Shown: piece by piece, positions 24,601 through 38,500 of the stretch | Layout of the letters: every line of letters starts with the position of its first letter | How positions within the stretch are numbered: the first letter of the stretch is position 1 | DNA from: Albula goreensis | Lineage: Eukaryota; Chordata; Actinopteri; Albuliformes; Albulidae | NCBI GenBank assembly: GCA_022829145.1 | Contig: CM040743.1 | Location: forward strand, 28,757,646-28,821,645 | DNA: 64,000 bases | Reading direction: 5' to 3' | Position numbers and translations under genes: made by a program | The notes under the pieces: model-generated | Databases searched by the model: none | Seen by the model: only the letters and a program-made list of their open reading frames with translations | What the model was told of the DNA's origin: nothing

Positions 24601-27600
24601 GAAAGCTTTGCATATGCCTTTACATTTAAGTATAATTTACAGAAATGTTCCCATTTAAGACTAAAAGGGCTATTTCAGGTCTTTCTTGGGTCGTATTTGG
24701 TTTCTGGACATACAAGGCAGTAGATCCTTTTGTTTTATTTCCCAGTAACATGCTGTTTATGGTTTTGGCTGTTGGTACTTGTTCCTTTTATGGATCTGAA
24801 GAGTAACAGGCTCTCCCACTGGTGTGTAGCTGAAAGTGCGGGCAGACACTTCGGTTTTGAAGCTTTGCTGTCCAGCCTCCGTGCCTCTCTGGACCTCTGT
24901 GCTGTATGATGGCTTGACCTCCAGCTTGGCCTGGCTATCAGACATGGCGGTGGCCCCTTTTGCTGTTGTGATGTAGTGTGCTCCACTCAGTTGTATGGGC
25001 ACTTCTCGCTCCCCTCTGCGTGAGGCTGAGGTTGTGAACAGGCTACTGGGGAGGTGCTCTTTGAAGCGACTGAAGAACCCAGACCGGGTCTTAGGAACGA
25101 CAGGCCGGCCCAGGTTCAAAAGCACTGGTTTGCCAATGGTGGGCTCATTGATCTCTCTCTGCAGGACAGCGATCTCACAGGGCTTATTGTCAGGGCCCTG
25201 GTGTCTATTTGTAAGGCATCTGTATGTTTCACCTTCTCCTGGGACATAGTCTTCAAGATCTTCCAAGGTCAAAGCTCGACCATCCCTTGTCAAAATCTTA
25301 AGGTCTCTGTTGCTCGGTGCATTGTCCTCAGGTTCTTCGATGATGACTGTTTCCTCATCTAGCCAGTCCTGCTCTTCTCCATCTGTGGGGATATCCTCTC
25401 CCTCTTTCATCCCGACGTTGGTCGAAGCTCCCTCCACTGAGAGTGACTCAGGCTCAGCTGAAGCCACGTGTTCTTCTTCCCAAGGCTGGATGGGGACATT
25501 GTGGAAACCATCCCCTGGGCTGGAGGCAGTGGCCTGCTCCACCAGCTTGTTGTTCGAGTTATTAGTATTGGGGTCATCCCGGGGCGGCCTTCTGGGTGCA
25601 GGTGAGCCACCACGTTTCCTGGGTAACTTGGGGGACTTGTTGACCTTATACTCAATTATTTCTTCTACCTCCACCCACTTGGGCTTCTTCTCCCCAAGTC
25701 TGACCGCTGCCCCTGCTGGTTCAGTCACATACAGTGTAGGGACAATTGGCTTCTTGGCTGCCTCCTGATGTTGGCGGGAGACAGTCCGCCTCTGCCTGGC
25801 ACCGGCTGAGGCAGGCTCAGGGGTGGGGGTTCTGGAGGGGGACAACCCTGGGGACATGCGGTGCTTCATTCGTGTGTTCTTCACCACTGTTGTTATAGTC
25901 TCTTCTCTGATGGTGGACAAAGCATACAACGTTTGAGAATATAGGTAGATGTGCATCCCTGGGGTTTCCACACTGCTGCACTGCATGCTGGCTCCACACA
26001 GAGTCAGTGGGTTGTTAGTGTGTGAGAAGTCCAAGCTCACACAAACAGAGATAAGAACCGACATGTACATACCCGCACGCGTATTGCATTGAACATAAAG
26101 CGCAGAAACATGATAGTGTTTAAGATCCAATGCAACTTATTGCTGTTCCGAATCTGCAAAGCATTATCTCCTCAAACCAGTTGCCCTCACAAGTCATGCC
26201 GAATTTTCAAATGGATTGACCAGTCACGCACACACGAGAAATTGTGAAATCAGCTCAAAGGCTATATAGATTCTGAATGGCTTATTTCATAAATTATGTG
26301 TGTACATTTGTGTGGTGTTGTTGTTAATTGACCCCTAACTACTGACCCATAAAGATGTTCGCTCTGAAGTCAAAGCATGGTGGCACAAAACACTTGTTAA
26401 ATTTGGTATTAGTGTCAAAATCATTATTGTAGTCTGATATTGTGTGATGTACACTATGGCAATACTTAATATATTTAATTTGTGAAGCAATTATTTCTTT
26501 TATTTTAAGAGTGACATTCCACCCTGAGCTTTAAAGTAAAATACCTCAAGATATATTTGGATGAAATGTGGTGACCCATATGAGGAAAAAAGAAAACTGT
26601 TTTTTTATGAATGATGATATTTCAGCTTTGTTCAGTTATTTCAGATCTGCTTTGTATTGAAAAAAAAACTATGAAGTATTTGTTAAGTGGGAATCCATGT
26701 TAGGGGCTGACACATAAGCAGAGAATCAAGTCTCATCTCCAATGATTCATAAGCTCCTCTCTATAACTGATTTTATTTAAAAATGTATTTATTATTAAAT
26801 ATTTTTAATATTTTATTCAACAGCATTAAATTCAAAGAGCAGCAAAATTAGGTTCATATGGCATCTCCATTAAAACAATAGGCACAAGTTGAATAGTTAT
26901 ATATAGTATAGTATAGGTATAGTCTTTCACCTTACAGTACATCTGTATTTATTTGAAACATGTACATAATGCTTTCTGTGTTGTGGAGAAAAAAGGAGGG
27001 CAACTTGATTCACTGCCAGTGAGTTTTGGTATAGTAGTGTCAAAGGGTTAGCCAAGCATGCAGTCATGAGACAGAAGAGGACACACAGCCATGCACTTAC
27101 AGATCGGTGACACTTACATGATGATGGTTTTCTTTGGCACTTTAGTCTCCTGTTCTGTGACTACAGGGAAGACAGGATGGAAAGCATGGGGTTAGAGAAA
27201 ATGTAAGCGCTTGAAATGATAAACCAACCTGTACAGAGCCTCTCAAAACCACCGTTCCAGGTCTGTCTTCCCTTGTAATGTAATGGCTCATGGAATAAGC
27301 AAATGAGCTCCACACAACAAGGTAAGGATGAGGATATTACTGAGACCACTGCTTTACCTGACCAATATAACCGTCCTTGTCACTAAACGACGTGTTCTTG
27401 TCCATGTTCCGATCCTTGAGACAAGTCATAGCCATGTTCATCCTCCGAGTTCATTTAAGCCAATACATACATTCCCTCTATGTTGCAGCAACGTTCTTAT
27501 GTGAACATTATGTGCACAATGTGAACGTTAACTAGAATGTTAGACTACTGTGGTAAAGAGGTCATGAGATCTTCTGGTGTTGTGGTTAGAATGTGCCCTT

Positions 27601-30600
27601 GTGAGAAAAATTTGTTATTTTGGAAAATTGTGTGGTGAGTACAGAAGACACCCTGAGTCTACAATTCTCATTCATCATTGTTGTGCTTTTTAATAAGAGG
27701 GGAATCAAACTACCCTTGGTTAATCCAGTTGAAATATCCTAAAACATTGATGCATGTTTCTAGTTGCAGTGACAGGAGACAGAAAGGCCACTTAACTATA
27801 TCTTTAGATGAACCTGTCCCCAATGGAAAGCCACAGCCATCACAAAACAAGACACAATTTTGTCTCAACACTGCCTAACAACTTGTCGGTGATACAAACT
27901 GTCGGTGTAACTCCTCTCAGATAAACCTAACTAATGTTTATCTTGACCTGAATACTGAAGTTGAATTCTTGGGAGGGGAAGTGAAATGGACTTGCACTGT
28001 GTTAATGGGGGTTTACAGTTGGGGACTTTTAGTTGATGAGGAGAGGGTGACATGAGGGTGAGGGTGATATGAAGGGCTGGTGGGGATTTTCAGAGATTAA
28101 GGGTGACAGATGACATGCCACACAGCGTTAGACTTCAGAGTGGAATGCAGAATGCTATGACTTAGCAATGGCTGATCATCATCGGCAAAAAATGTTGACA
28201 AATGGTTTTGAGTACGTGTCTTTTTCTTCATGTCAGACAGCAAGCTTGGCTTCTGATTCCATTGTACATGTGCAAGTGCATACCAGGAGAGTTCAGAACT
28301 GATCGTGAGGTATGGTGACGCCTGACGGGTTGTATCTTGGATCACGGTACATACTGTACTCCCATTCTTTCCAACGGAATCACCAATCAAAACAAATTGG
28401 AGAGGTTCCAGAACACATGTAACAGTTACCATGGCATTCATGAGCACTTGCCCATTTGAAAAGATCCGCAACACTGGCAATACTTTATATATTTCATTAG
28501 TATAGTAATTATTTATTTTATTTGAAGAGTGACACTCCACCCTGGAACTTTAATGTAAAATACCTCAAGATTTTAGCTTAGATTTAGATACCCTCTAGAT
28601 TTTGTAGTAAAGGTGCAACATTTTCTTCATGGCTGAGAAAGACTGAACCAGTCCCACCAGAAGTGGCTTTTTTGATGGCTAGAATCTGGAAATGAAATGG
28701 GTTTGCTGAGATCTGGGGTATCAATTTTCTAACTGTCAAGAGCCAAAAAAAAAAACTGGTTACAAAACAAAACTTGTTCTCCATTTCCATTTTTCATACT
28801 CCAAAGAAATGTTTCATACTACCAGAAGCAACCAATTTTATTATGAACATGCCCTCTCTATCACCCATGCAATGCAAGCTCATAAAATCTGGATATGAGC
28901 CAGTCATTTAAAATTTAGCAGGATTATTTTTAGGAGTATTGACCTGCCAATATCTCATAGCTCTTGTTGTCATGCAAAACCGGGTTTTGTTTTTAGATTC
29001 TCAGTCTTTCATTACAATAGGCATTCCTTACTGGATAAGAAGTGAATGATAGGAGCAATGTACACTCAAACCATTTGCAGTGATATATAGTCATATCATT
29101 GTTGTTTTCCTTGTTCCTGATTGCCATTAAAACATAAAAAATAGTATTAAATGATTTATAACACAGAGCAAAAAACACCTTGAACAGAGCTACAAGTGCA
29201 AGTGCATATGACATGAGTTTAAGCCCACGCTACTAACACCAGTTCATAAATCAAATGATGTTACATTGCTTTTTTGACAACATTCATGTTTAACGCACAT
29301 GATACCCTTTTAACATTGAACTGTAAAAATTAAAAGCAGACTGCAAGATTTTGGCTTAAAACACCTTTTAAAATGTCTCTTTAAAACTCACTACAAGAAC
29401 CAGGTCTACAGCAAAGCAAAATAATATTTTTGTTATTAATTTAAAGGAATATAAAGCAGTGCATTTTATTTTCGCCCAAAAGTTCTGCAAATCTCAATGA
29501 AGATTTGCAGAGAAGAATGAATATATCTGGTGTAGTCAGTTATAAAAATCATTTCTATTACACAAAACTGCAGAATACACTTGAAAATCACATTCAAAGA
29601 TTGAATATACTTCATTCAATAAACTTCTGAATACTATTAAAATATATAACAAAGGCAATAACGCATTCAATAGTACTTCAAAACAGCATGTCTTGGCCAT
29701 GCTCACTGGACTTTAGATACTGCTGAATGATGGTAGGCTACAGATATTCATCCATTTCCCTGTGATCTGTGAGCTCTCCTACCTTCAATGGTGATGGCCT
29801 GCTCCCCGGTGGTCGCCATGGCAGACTGTGTGCACAGCTCGGCCGCACACCTGGCACTGCCCAGACGGTTGGACAACTGAAACAGAGGGGGTATATAGTA
29901 CAGCCCAACCAATATATCAAAAGGAAGATGATATCAGCTGATAATGGGAATGACAATTATCAGCTATCAGTGAAGTGTGGCCAATAAGGGGCCAATAAGG
30001 TACAAAAATTTTGAGAGACAAAAACATACAGGATTCACACACGCATAATTCTTCCTGTTGACCATAATGAGTTATTGGGCAATCACAGATCCTTTCTATC
30101 GAAATCAATATAGTTATTGATGATAAAAATGTGTTATTGGTTGGGCCCTACAGTACAGTGTACCTCTTTGTGCATAAATAAGAATGAAACTAAAATATAA
30201 TCAAATGGTAGTGCCATCACATGCACAGGCATTACAATTAAATAACAAACGTGATGGGAAGACACTTATTCACATGACACTGTGATCACCATTCTGTGAT
30301 CACACCATTCTGTGGATTTGTAATGAGCATTTGCACTTTTCAGAAACGTGTGTGTGGTGTGAGTTGAGAGGTGGTTTAGAGTAACTCAGATGTATAAGAT
30401 TAGAAGAAGTGGTAAGCAATATTTCAGGTGTGAGTTGAGAGGAGGTGGTGAGGGGTAACCATTAGATGGGCTTACCTCACACTCGTAACGTCCCAGATCC
30501 CTTTCTCCAGGGTTCTTAATGACAAGCACCACAACTCCACTGCGTGACTCGCTGTATGTCTGGTACTTTTCCTGGTCTGTTAAGAGCTTGCCCTCTTTGA

Positions 30601-32545
30601 ACCATCTAAGCAAGAGAAATAAACAGTAATAAATCCATACACATGCAAACAAATTGGCTGTATATTCCTCTGAACTTACCAATGGTGATTTCTGATGATG
30701 CAAGCACTATGTATCAGGCCTTAGTGTTCAGACATTCAAACTGTGGATGGTGCACCATTTATATGTAATTTATATATAAATATAACTTAGAACTTCTTTT
30801 TTCTTCAGTTCACACCCTGGCTGTCAACACACCAACACATGGCACACCATATACATATGAGAGAGGCGGCATGTTTTAGTTACCTGATCTTGGGGCTGGG
30901 GGCACTCTGTATGGTACAGGTGAACTGAGCATCCTCGCCTGGTATTAAGGGGGCATTACGGAGCTTGTTCACAAAGCGAGGAGGCACTGCAGGAGGACAG
31001 ATGATTAGAAACAAGTCAAAGAGCTGCCCATGATGAGAAGAGAACGAAATTTGATCCGACTAAAGGTGAATATAAATGAAAAAAATCCAGCCAACAAAGC
31101 AATACAATCCAGAATTAATACAATGCACATACGCAGAGCAATAGAATAAGAGCTGTATTTTTACAATCATGAACCTAATATGAACCTAAAAATTTTGATC
31201 TGTTACTGTATCAGATGGCAAACACACAACCTCTTCAACTTGGACATCTCCACTGGAGACTCACCCTGTACAGTAATCTTGCCCAATGTGCTGGCATTGC
31301 CAGCAGAGCTGGCGGCAAAGCACATGTACTGTCCTGAGTCGTCTGCTGTCATGTTGTCCAGGATAAGCGTGCAGGAACCATCAGGGTCCTCAATGATGAT
31401 ATGGTGGGGGTCCGCTTCCACCGGCCGTCCATCTGGCACACACAGGAAACACATTTACATCAGTTCCAACTACGTACCTGTTACAACTATACAATATGCT
31501 GGCTCAGCAACGCTTCCTCTGTCTTCTTACCTTTGTACCAGGTGACTACAGGTTTGGGTGTCCCTGTGACCTTGCAGGCCAGCTTCACTGTTTGGCCAAG
31601 CTCTGCAGTGCAGTCGGCCAGGACCTCATCAAAGTCTGGGGCGCCTGAGGACAGCCATGCAATCAATCACAAACTGTCACTGTTTCCCTCACACAGTCAG
31701 ATTCATAAAATACATGGCCTGGGTTTACTTCCACTTGAAGCAACATGTGATTTTTCAGTTCCATTTGGCATGATAAACTAAGTAAAACTTAAACCTAAAA
31801 CGTTCAATGTTTTATTTTAAAAAGTAAAACTTACAAACTGCAGGAAGAGCAATACTCAAATTAGTGATTAGTCAATAGAAAACAGAAAAAATTGGTAACG
31901 CCAAATAGGCCAGAGCACTCTGAAAAGTATTTAAAAATGTCACAATATACACAAACTCAGCTAATCTGAAAAGAATGAAATACATGAACAAAGCCAAACA
32001 AAGAGGGAATGAAACATGGCACCAATGTTCTACTTTGCATTATTTTCCATTTTGTGTGTCCGTCATGTCAAAGAGTGATTACTTAGTGAATTTTAAATCA
32101 GGCTTTCAAAAAAAGTAGCCTAACTGAATTTTCAGGGAACATTTATAGGGCTGTTTTGGTGGCACGTGGAGGGCAAACAGCATATTAGGTAGGTGGTCAT
32201 AATGTTTTGGCTCATCAGTGTATAGTGGAAATGCATCTTCTACAATGTCTATCCGGGGAATCAAAGTGGATAGCCCATTGTTCTTTAAATCAGAGTTAAG
32301 CATATTTCTGGCTGTGGATTTCCTGGATGAGGTAAAGAGTCAAAGGTCTGGTGTGGGTCACTCACTCCATGCAGGCAGGCTGTAGCGTTGCTGCAGGTCC
32401 CTCAGGTCTCTCAGCCATGAGTTTTTGATGATGATGGTGCGGGCCTGAAGCGTGTACTTCCTAACCGAGTCCTCACGCTCATGCCAGATCTCAAAAGCCC
32501 GATCATCGCCCTCAACAATCTCGTTCACGTCGATGTTGGTCAGCT

Positions 32546-32578
<33 letters not shown>

Positions 32579-35500
32579 GAAACAACCAATGAGGCACAGT
32601 ACAACAAAATCAATTTTACAGTGGCTGACTGAGGTAACAAGCTTCCCTGTCTCACCTTCATCATGTTCTTGAAGACATAGCCCTGGGTGTCAGTGTTGGT
32701 GTCTCTTTTGGGCTTACAGATAATGACATAATTCTTGAAAAGGAACACGTGGCGATGGTGCCCCCTGGAGGACGTCCTGATTCCGGGAGCCCCCTCCCAC
32801 ACAGTGAAGGGCCCCTGGCCAAAAAAAAAAAAGCGTTGTAAGACCCCGCAGATCACAAACACTCCGAGTGAAATTACAGCATAATTCATAAGCAGTGTAA
32901 GCACTTGCACAATCCCAATGCTATTACACATTCCATTACACAAAGGCAAGAAAATGCAAAATCAATCTCAACCGTTTTCAAGAGTTATGGAATCTTTAAA
33001 TAACAGCTACACATTTATAGTTAGTTTAGCCTGTATCTTCTGTTATGTCAATTGAATTTACTGCCATGCCACAGGTGGCATGCACAGGTTGTAGTCTGAT
33101 CTGTGGACACGGTGCAAGCAATCTTATTTCCCACAAATACCATTTCAGACTGAAACAGGGGAAGGATGTACAAATGTCGCTATAATTTGAGTGAACCTCT
33201 CCCAAGAGTAGGGCTCATGTGTTAGTCTCAGACAGTGCTGTTGAGTGCCAGTAAGTCACCTGTCTGATAGGCTCTCCCAATGCCTCGAGTGTAGCAGGGT
33301 AGTTCTCGATCAGAGACACGTGATGCGTGTTGTCCGAGCGTTGTGGGAGCGATGAGATGATGGAGTAGGCCTCCTCTAGCAGGCAGCAGTTCTGCCCATT
33401 CCGAGCCTTGTTCCTGATCAGCTCCTGCACAGAGACACACTCAGGGTGAACGACAGGGCCATTACATCTGAATTTGTCCATACAGATTTTAACCAATCAT
33501 ATCTTAATTGAACAAGATTATATCACAGATGGAACTGCTGTCATTCACTCCACACTGGTCTATCTGTTAAACATCTGGACCATTGATTATTTTTCATTTT
33601 TGTTTCATTTACTATAGGTCCGTCAGTTTCGTGATTGGTTTTTTCTGGAACAAAATTAACGAGGCTTGAAAAATCAATTTCCCATGACCAAAGAATATCA
33701 TTGGGTTTAACAAGTACTTATGGACTGGTACAGTACTGGTACAGCCAGCAAAATCCAGATGGAGCAATCAAAAGCTACTACCCATTTTCAGTTTATTCAT
33801 ATAGGGAGCAACAAGCTTTCCATCTGAGACTGAAATTAAATCAATGTTTCTTGGGTTCAGTATGGCTACTGCGCATGTTTGTTTTGTAAAGCTAATCTGG
33901 TTGCTAAGGTTGTTGAAAACTATTACATTGTGTTGTCATTTTGCCATCAACGTATTTTAACATAATTCAGGTTTTGGCTTGTTGCCATTTCATCAGAAAT
34001 TTCATTTTACATTTTTTTTTTATTTCAATGACTATGTTTACCCACTCTGAGTAAATAGGGTCCAACACATTTTTAAAACAATTTTTGTTTAATCTATTAA
34101 AAGAAGAAGCTCTTTGAAGGAGCAATTTGCAATATAGCAAATTTATCACAGAAAAATAAAATAATTGATTGATCTGATGGATTGAAAGACTTTTGATGTG
34201 AAAATTGGGCACCTACATTTCATGGCAGGTATACTACTTGATGTAAAGTCACCTTAGTTGGGTACACAATCATAAGCTTATTATAACAAGTAGTATAATA
34301 TAGAACAGTTAATGGCCCATTAAAACTCAAAGGTTGTTATTGTGGGCGGAATGAAAGCCAGCATACACTATGGGTTTCCAGATACAAACTTAACTATTGT
34401 ACCACAAAAATCTGAAAAAAAAAAACGAAAGACAATAAGAGTAGCACAATTTTACGAATTAATAAGAGCTATTATCCAGAAAAACTGATGAGTTATTTTA
34501 ACTTGTGACATTAAGGAGTCATAAGGGTTTGTTCTGAAAAGAAAAAAAAAAAAAAAAAAACAGGTATGTCTCACCTTCAACAAAGCCTTGTACCTCTGGA
34601 TCCTCTCTAATGGTCTCTGTATGTAGGCATTGATACTCAGCACACCCTCTGCATCTGCCAAATCTTTCTGGGTGTAATCCTAGGGCAAGAGAGAAAAGTT
34701 GAGCTGTTATGGGAAATGAAAGGTAAGACACATCTGCCACACATTTGCTGCCTCACGAACTGAGAGCCATTTTTACACCACACAAACTGATGTCAGAAGG
34801 GAGAAATATCTGCTTACTTCAGCATAAATTTAATTTCTGCTAAAATAAATCAAATTAAAATGAAATTTAGGCATGAAAGTCAGAGGAAGACCTCATTGTT
34901 ATTCATCCCTACAAGACCTCAGGAAAAAGTTTCTGTCCAAATTAAAAAATTAGAGGCCAAAATTGCTAAATATCTGCAACACTTTGGCATGCTTACCTTA
35001 AAGTATTGATGGACTGACTTATCACTGATTGCAGACTCAGCCAGTGAATGTCCCACTAGGTACTGGAGGTACTTTTCAAAGCCCTCTGCATTTCTGAGGA
35101 AGCGCAAGGCCACGTCGTCATCTGTATCACATTCACTCAGACTTGGCAGCAAAGAGCTATGGGAGCACAGAGAAAAGATGAGTACAGATCACTGGAGTGC
35201 ATTTCAGTTTCACAAATTACCTGCACATAGATAAGTGGCAGAGCTGATTTCTGGACCTGAGCTGTCCTGGAAAGCAACCCTGAACTTCAATCTGTTATAC
35301 TGGCATATTCCTGTATAGCATGGAAATTATGAATCATAAAACTGATTGACAGCTAGTACATTGAAAGCACCTGATGACAGATGATGTAACAAACTGCTAA
35401 TGGCACTAAATTTTGGAACGAGGAGAGTTAAGGAAGACGTTTTCATAAAAAACTCAGATTTCCTCACCTGTGGAAGGCCTTGATATCTTCAATATTACGG

Positions 35501-38500
35501 AAAATGGTCTCCTTCTGGCCACTGATTGTGGATGGGATGTCAGGGCTGGTCTGAACATGCTTCAGGTGGTGAGACACAAAGAAGTCCATTTCCTTTACAA
35601 ACTCTTCTTCACTGCTGACAATCTCCTGGATCAGTTGGCTTTGAAAAGATATTTTCATTAGTATTTATCTTGTAGACACCCTTATATGAGGCAAATAGCA
35701 ATAAAATCACCACTACAATTCACATACAATTATTTGTTTAGATGTTATTTCTTTATTGTAGCCCCCTATACTGTAATTATCCATTCACATGCCCTGTTGC
35801 CCATGCATACTGTGGCATACCATAGTCTCTTTTTGTACTCTCCCTCAGACATCTGTTCCACACCAACCTCTGGAACTTCCCCAGTGTCAGGGGACACCTG
35901 TGACAACACACAAACAAATGAGAAGTAAGGCGATTTTCCTTTAAAAATAAATAAATAATAATCTATGATATTTTCACCATAAGTTGATTCAGAGACACTG
36001 ATCTTTTAAGAAATGTTAGCCAAATCAACTGATTAGATCAAGTCTCAATCCTAATTGCTGGTTCCAATAAAGCATTTAAAAATACCATTTTAAAAAAAGT
36101 TCCATTTTAATTCTGAACTACATTGCCTAAACATTGAAAATAAAAACTATATATAAGAAATCATTGTGCCACAGACTAAAATTCAGAGGGAAAATTTTGG
36201 AGTGAAAGTCAAAAAATATATACACTTCTGTAAACATTCAGTAAATGTAATTTGACTCATGGATTCTTCAAATGCCCAACGGCTCACCCAGTTAGCAGTT
36301 TCGTCTCAGTGTGCCCTTGTGTGTGCATGTATGCTTTGTGTGTTTGTGTTCCTCTGTGTCTTTCTATGTTTGGGAACATATTTTTCTGTATGCTTCAGTG
36401 GCTTGGGACACACAGTATGGGCAAACATGCTCAACCTACTTCCATTTTTCTTGAGAAAGTTAAACTGAAGTATTGCAATGTGGTTGACTGCAAGAGACTA
36501 CATTATAGCCAACATTACATTACCTACAGAGCAGCCTAAGGATTTATGAGTATCATTCAAGTACACTACTTGCTTGGATTAGACTACACTGATCTATGCA
36601 TTTACACCAGAGACTGACTTTTCATGTAAAAAGTCCTGTCAAATCTGTAGCTATTATATTATTCATGTAAAATAAACATCGTACCTTTAGCTTCTTGTCC
36701 AGATATGCTGGGGAGACCCAGCCCTGACGAGAGGGTGTGGTTTTGGTGGGCTTAGTGCGCACCAACCACTTGAGGGGATGGGCAGAATCCAACACTTCCA
36801 CATATTGACCTTCTTTCAGAGCAATAGTTTCAGTATTGGCTCCAGTAGGACTATAATCTGCTGTTGCCACATATATGTCAAACATCTGCAGAGGAAATAT
36901 TCACACATCAAAAAGCTATTTCTTGACATGCATTCATCAAAAAGGAACAAAGTCACACAATGTTGAGAAATTGATTACAGTTAAAGCCATGTGACCATTT
37001 TGCTAACAGCTTTGAAGTTTCCAGGGGGTTTAGAAAAACAAATTTTATCCTAAGACCCCTAAAGCTACAGTTACTGGTCATTAACTGTAAATTTACAAAT
37101 AAAAATCTGATCTGATGCTGGCTTTGACCAGTGAGTAAAGCCCTACCTCTCCCCTGGACTCGCCATCGTCAGATTCGGATGAGGAGTCAACAATCAGGGA
37201 GGCAGGACGAGAGCGGCCATGGTGGGGCGAGGCAGAGGGTGTCTTTGTCTCATCATCACTGTCAGCCCCCGGCACACGCAGAGAAGCTAAGAGTTTGAGG
37301 AGGCAGAGACAGAGTGACATGAGCAGACACATTACATAGAGAGAACTTGTAATGCAAAATTCTCTACTCAATTACTGTTGGCCAGGTGGGAGTGAAGGCA
37401 AGAGCCACATCATTTTTTAGACTGAAGCGTTAATGCTTCATAGAAATCAGGAGAAGTTACGCACTTTCAGGGGGAAATAATGAAAATGTGAAAATGGAGG
37501 ACTAATTCGAATTTTGAAATAGCTATAAGAAGGAACTGGCTATAATACCAATGGAAAACAGATGAATGTCAAGTAGCTGGCTGTAGTATTCCACTAGCAA
37601 GTGTAGGGCAAAGACTGTTGATTAAACCTGCCTTAGTTTGAGTTTTAGATAACCTTTAATATTCAAGAACTGTATATTCATTGTAAAGTACTATGTAGCA
37701 ATGTTTTATACAAATTACAACATAATGATAAGGGTTTTATGGTCTCTTCATGTGGAGTAGGCTTAAATATATGAACAGCTCTTTCAAAAATGAGGCTACA
37801 AAGGATTGGTATCCTTACAGCATCCTTATGGACAGCAACCAATGTTTATTAATGTATCTCCTCCTTTTGGCCACACAGAACTCAGCTAACATTAACTGGC
37901 ATACCAAGGTGTATTTATACAAATAAGAAAAAAACATATCCAGCTAATTAGCCAACCAGGTGGCAGCAAGCTAGTGAGCTACAGCTTAGCTAGACACTAT
38001 TGGCTTGCATCAACTGGCTTTACTTTACTAACCTTTCTGTCAATACAGTAAGCCAAATTGTTCATACTACTAAAAGATGTACATCAAACCTTCATATGGT
38101 ACATACAAATATGCAACATGAAAATAGACTTTGAGTAAATAAGCTACGCTACATCCATTCCATGAGAATCAATGTCATGTTAATAATGTTAAAAATTAAA
38201 TTAAAGTCTCATCTCTGTAAAAAAAAAGTATTGTTTGGGTTTTTTTCTAGATAAAATGTGCATTTAACATATTGTGAAAAGTTTTTTGATACAAATCACA
38301 ATTTAAACAGATAATAAATATTAATTTTAGTGGCTGTGACCTGATTTGCCTTCCAATATACCAGAATGCATCAGATATCATCTGTGCAAAGTGAAAGCAA
38401 GATATTAATGTTGGCTACAGAGTTCAGCATTGACAAATTTGCACACAAAAGGGTAAATAATATGTTTTGTTCCATTTAATCTTTATTGACTGACTTTTCC

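Noticed and set aside
25310-25768. 152-codon plus-strand open frame (Ser-rich)
   Set aside because: Antisense of the obscurin-A terminal exon, which has the conserved protein on the minus strand.
28097-28540. 147-codon minus-strand open frame in a large intron
   Set aside because: No domain, no matching splice phase, and flanking exons join properly without it.
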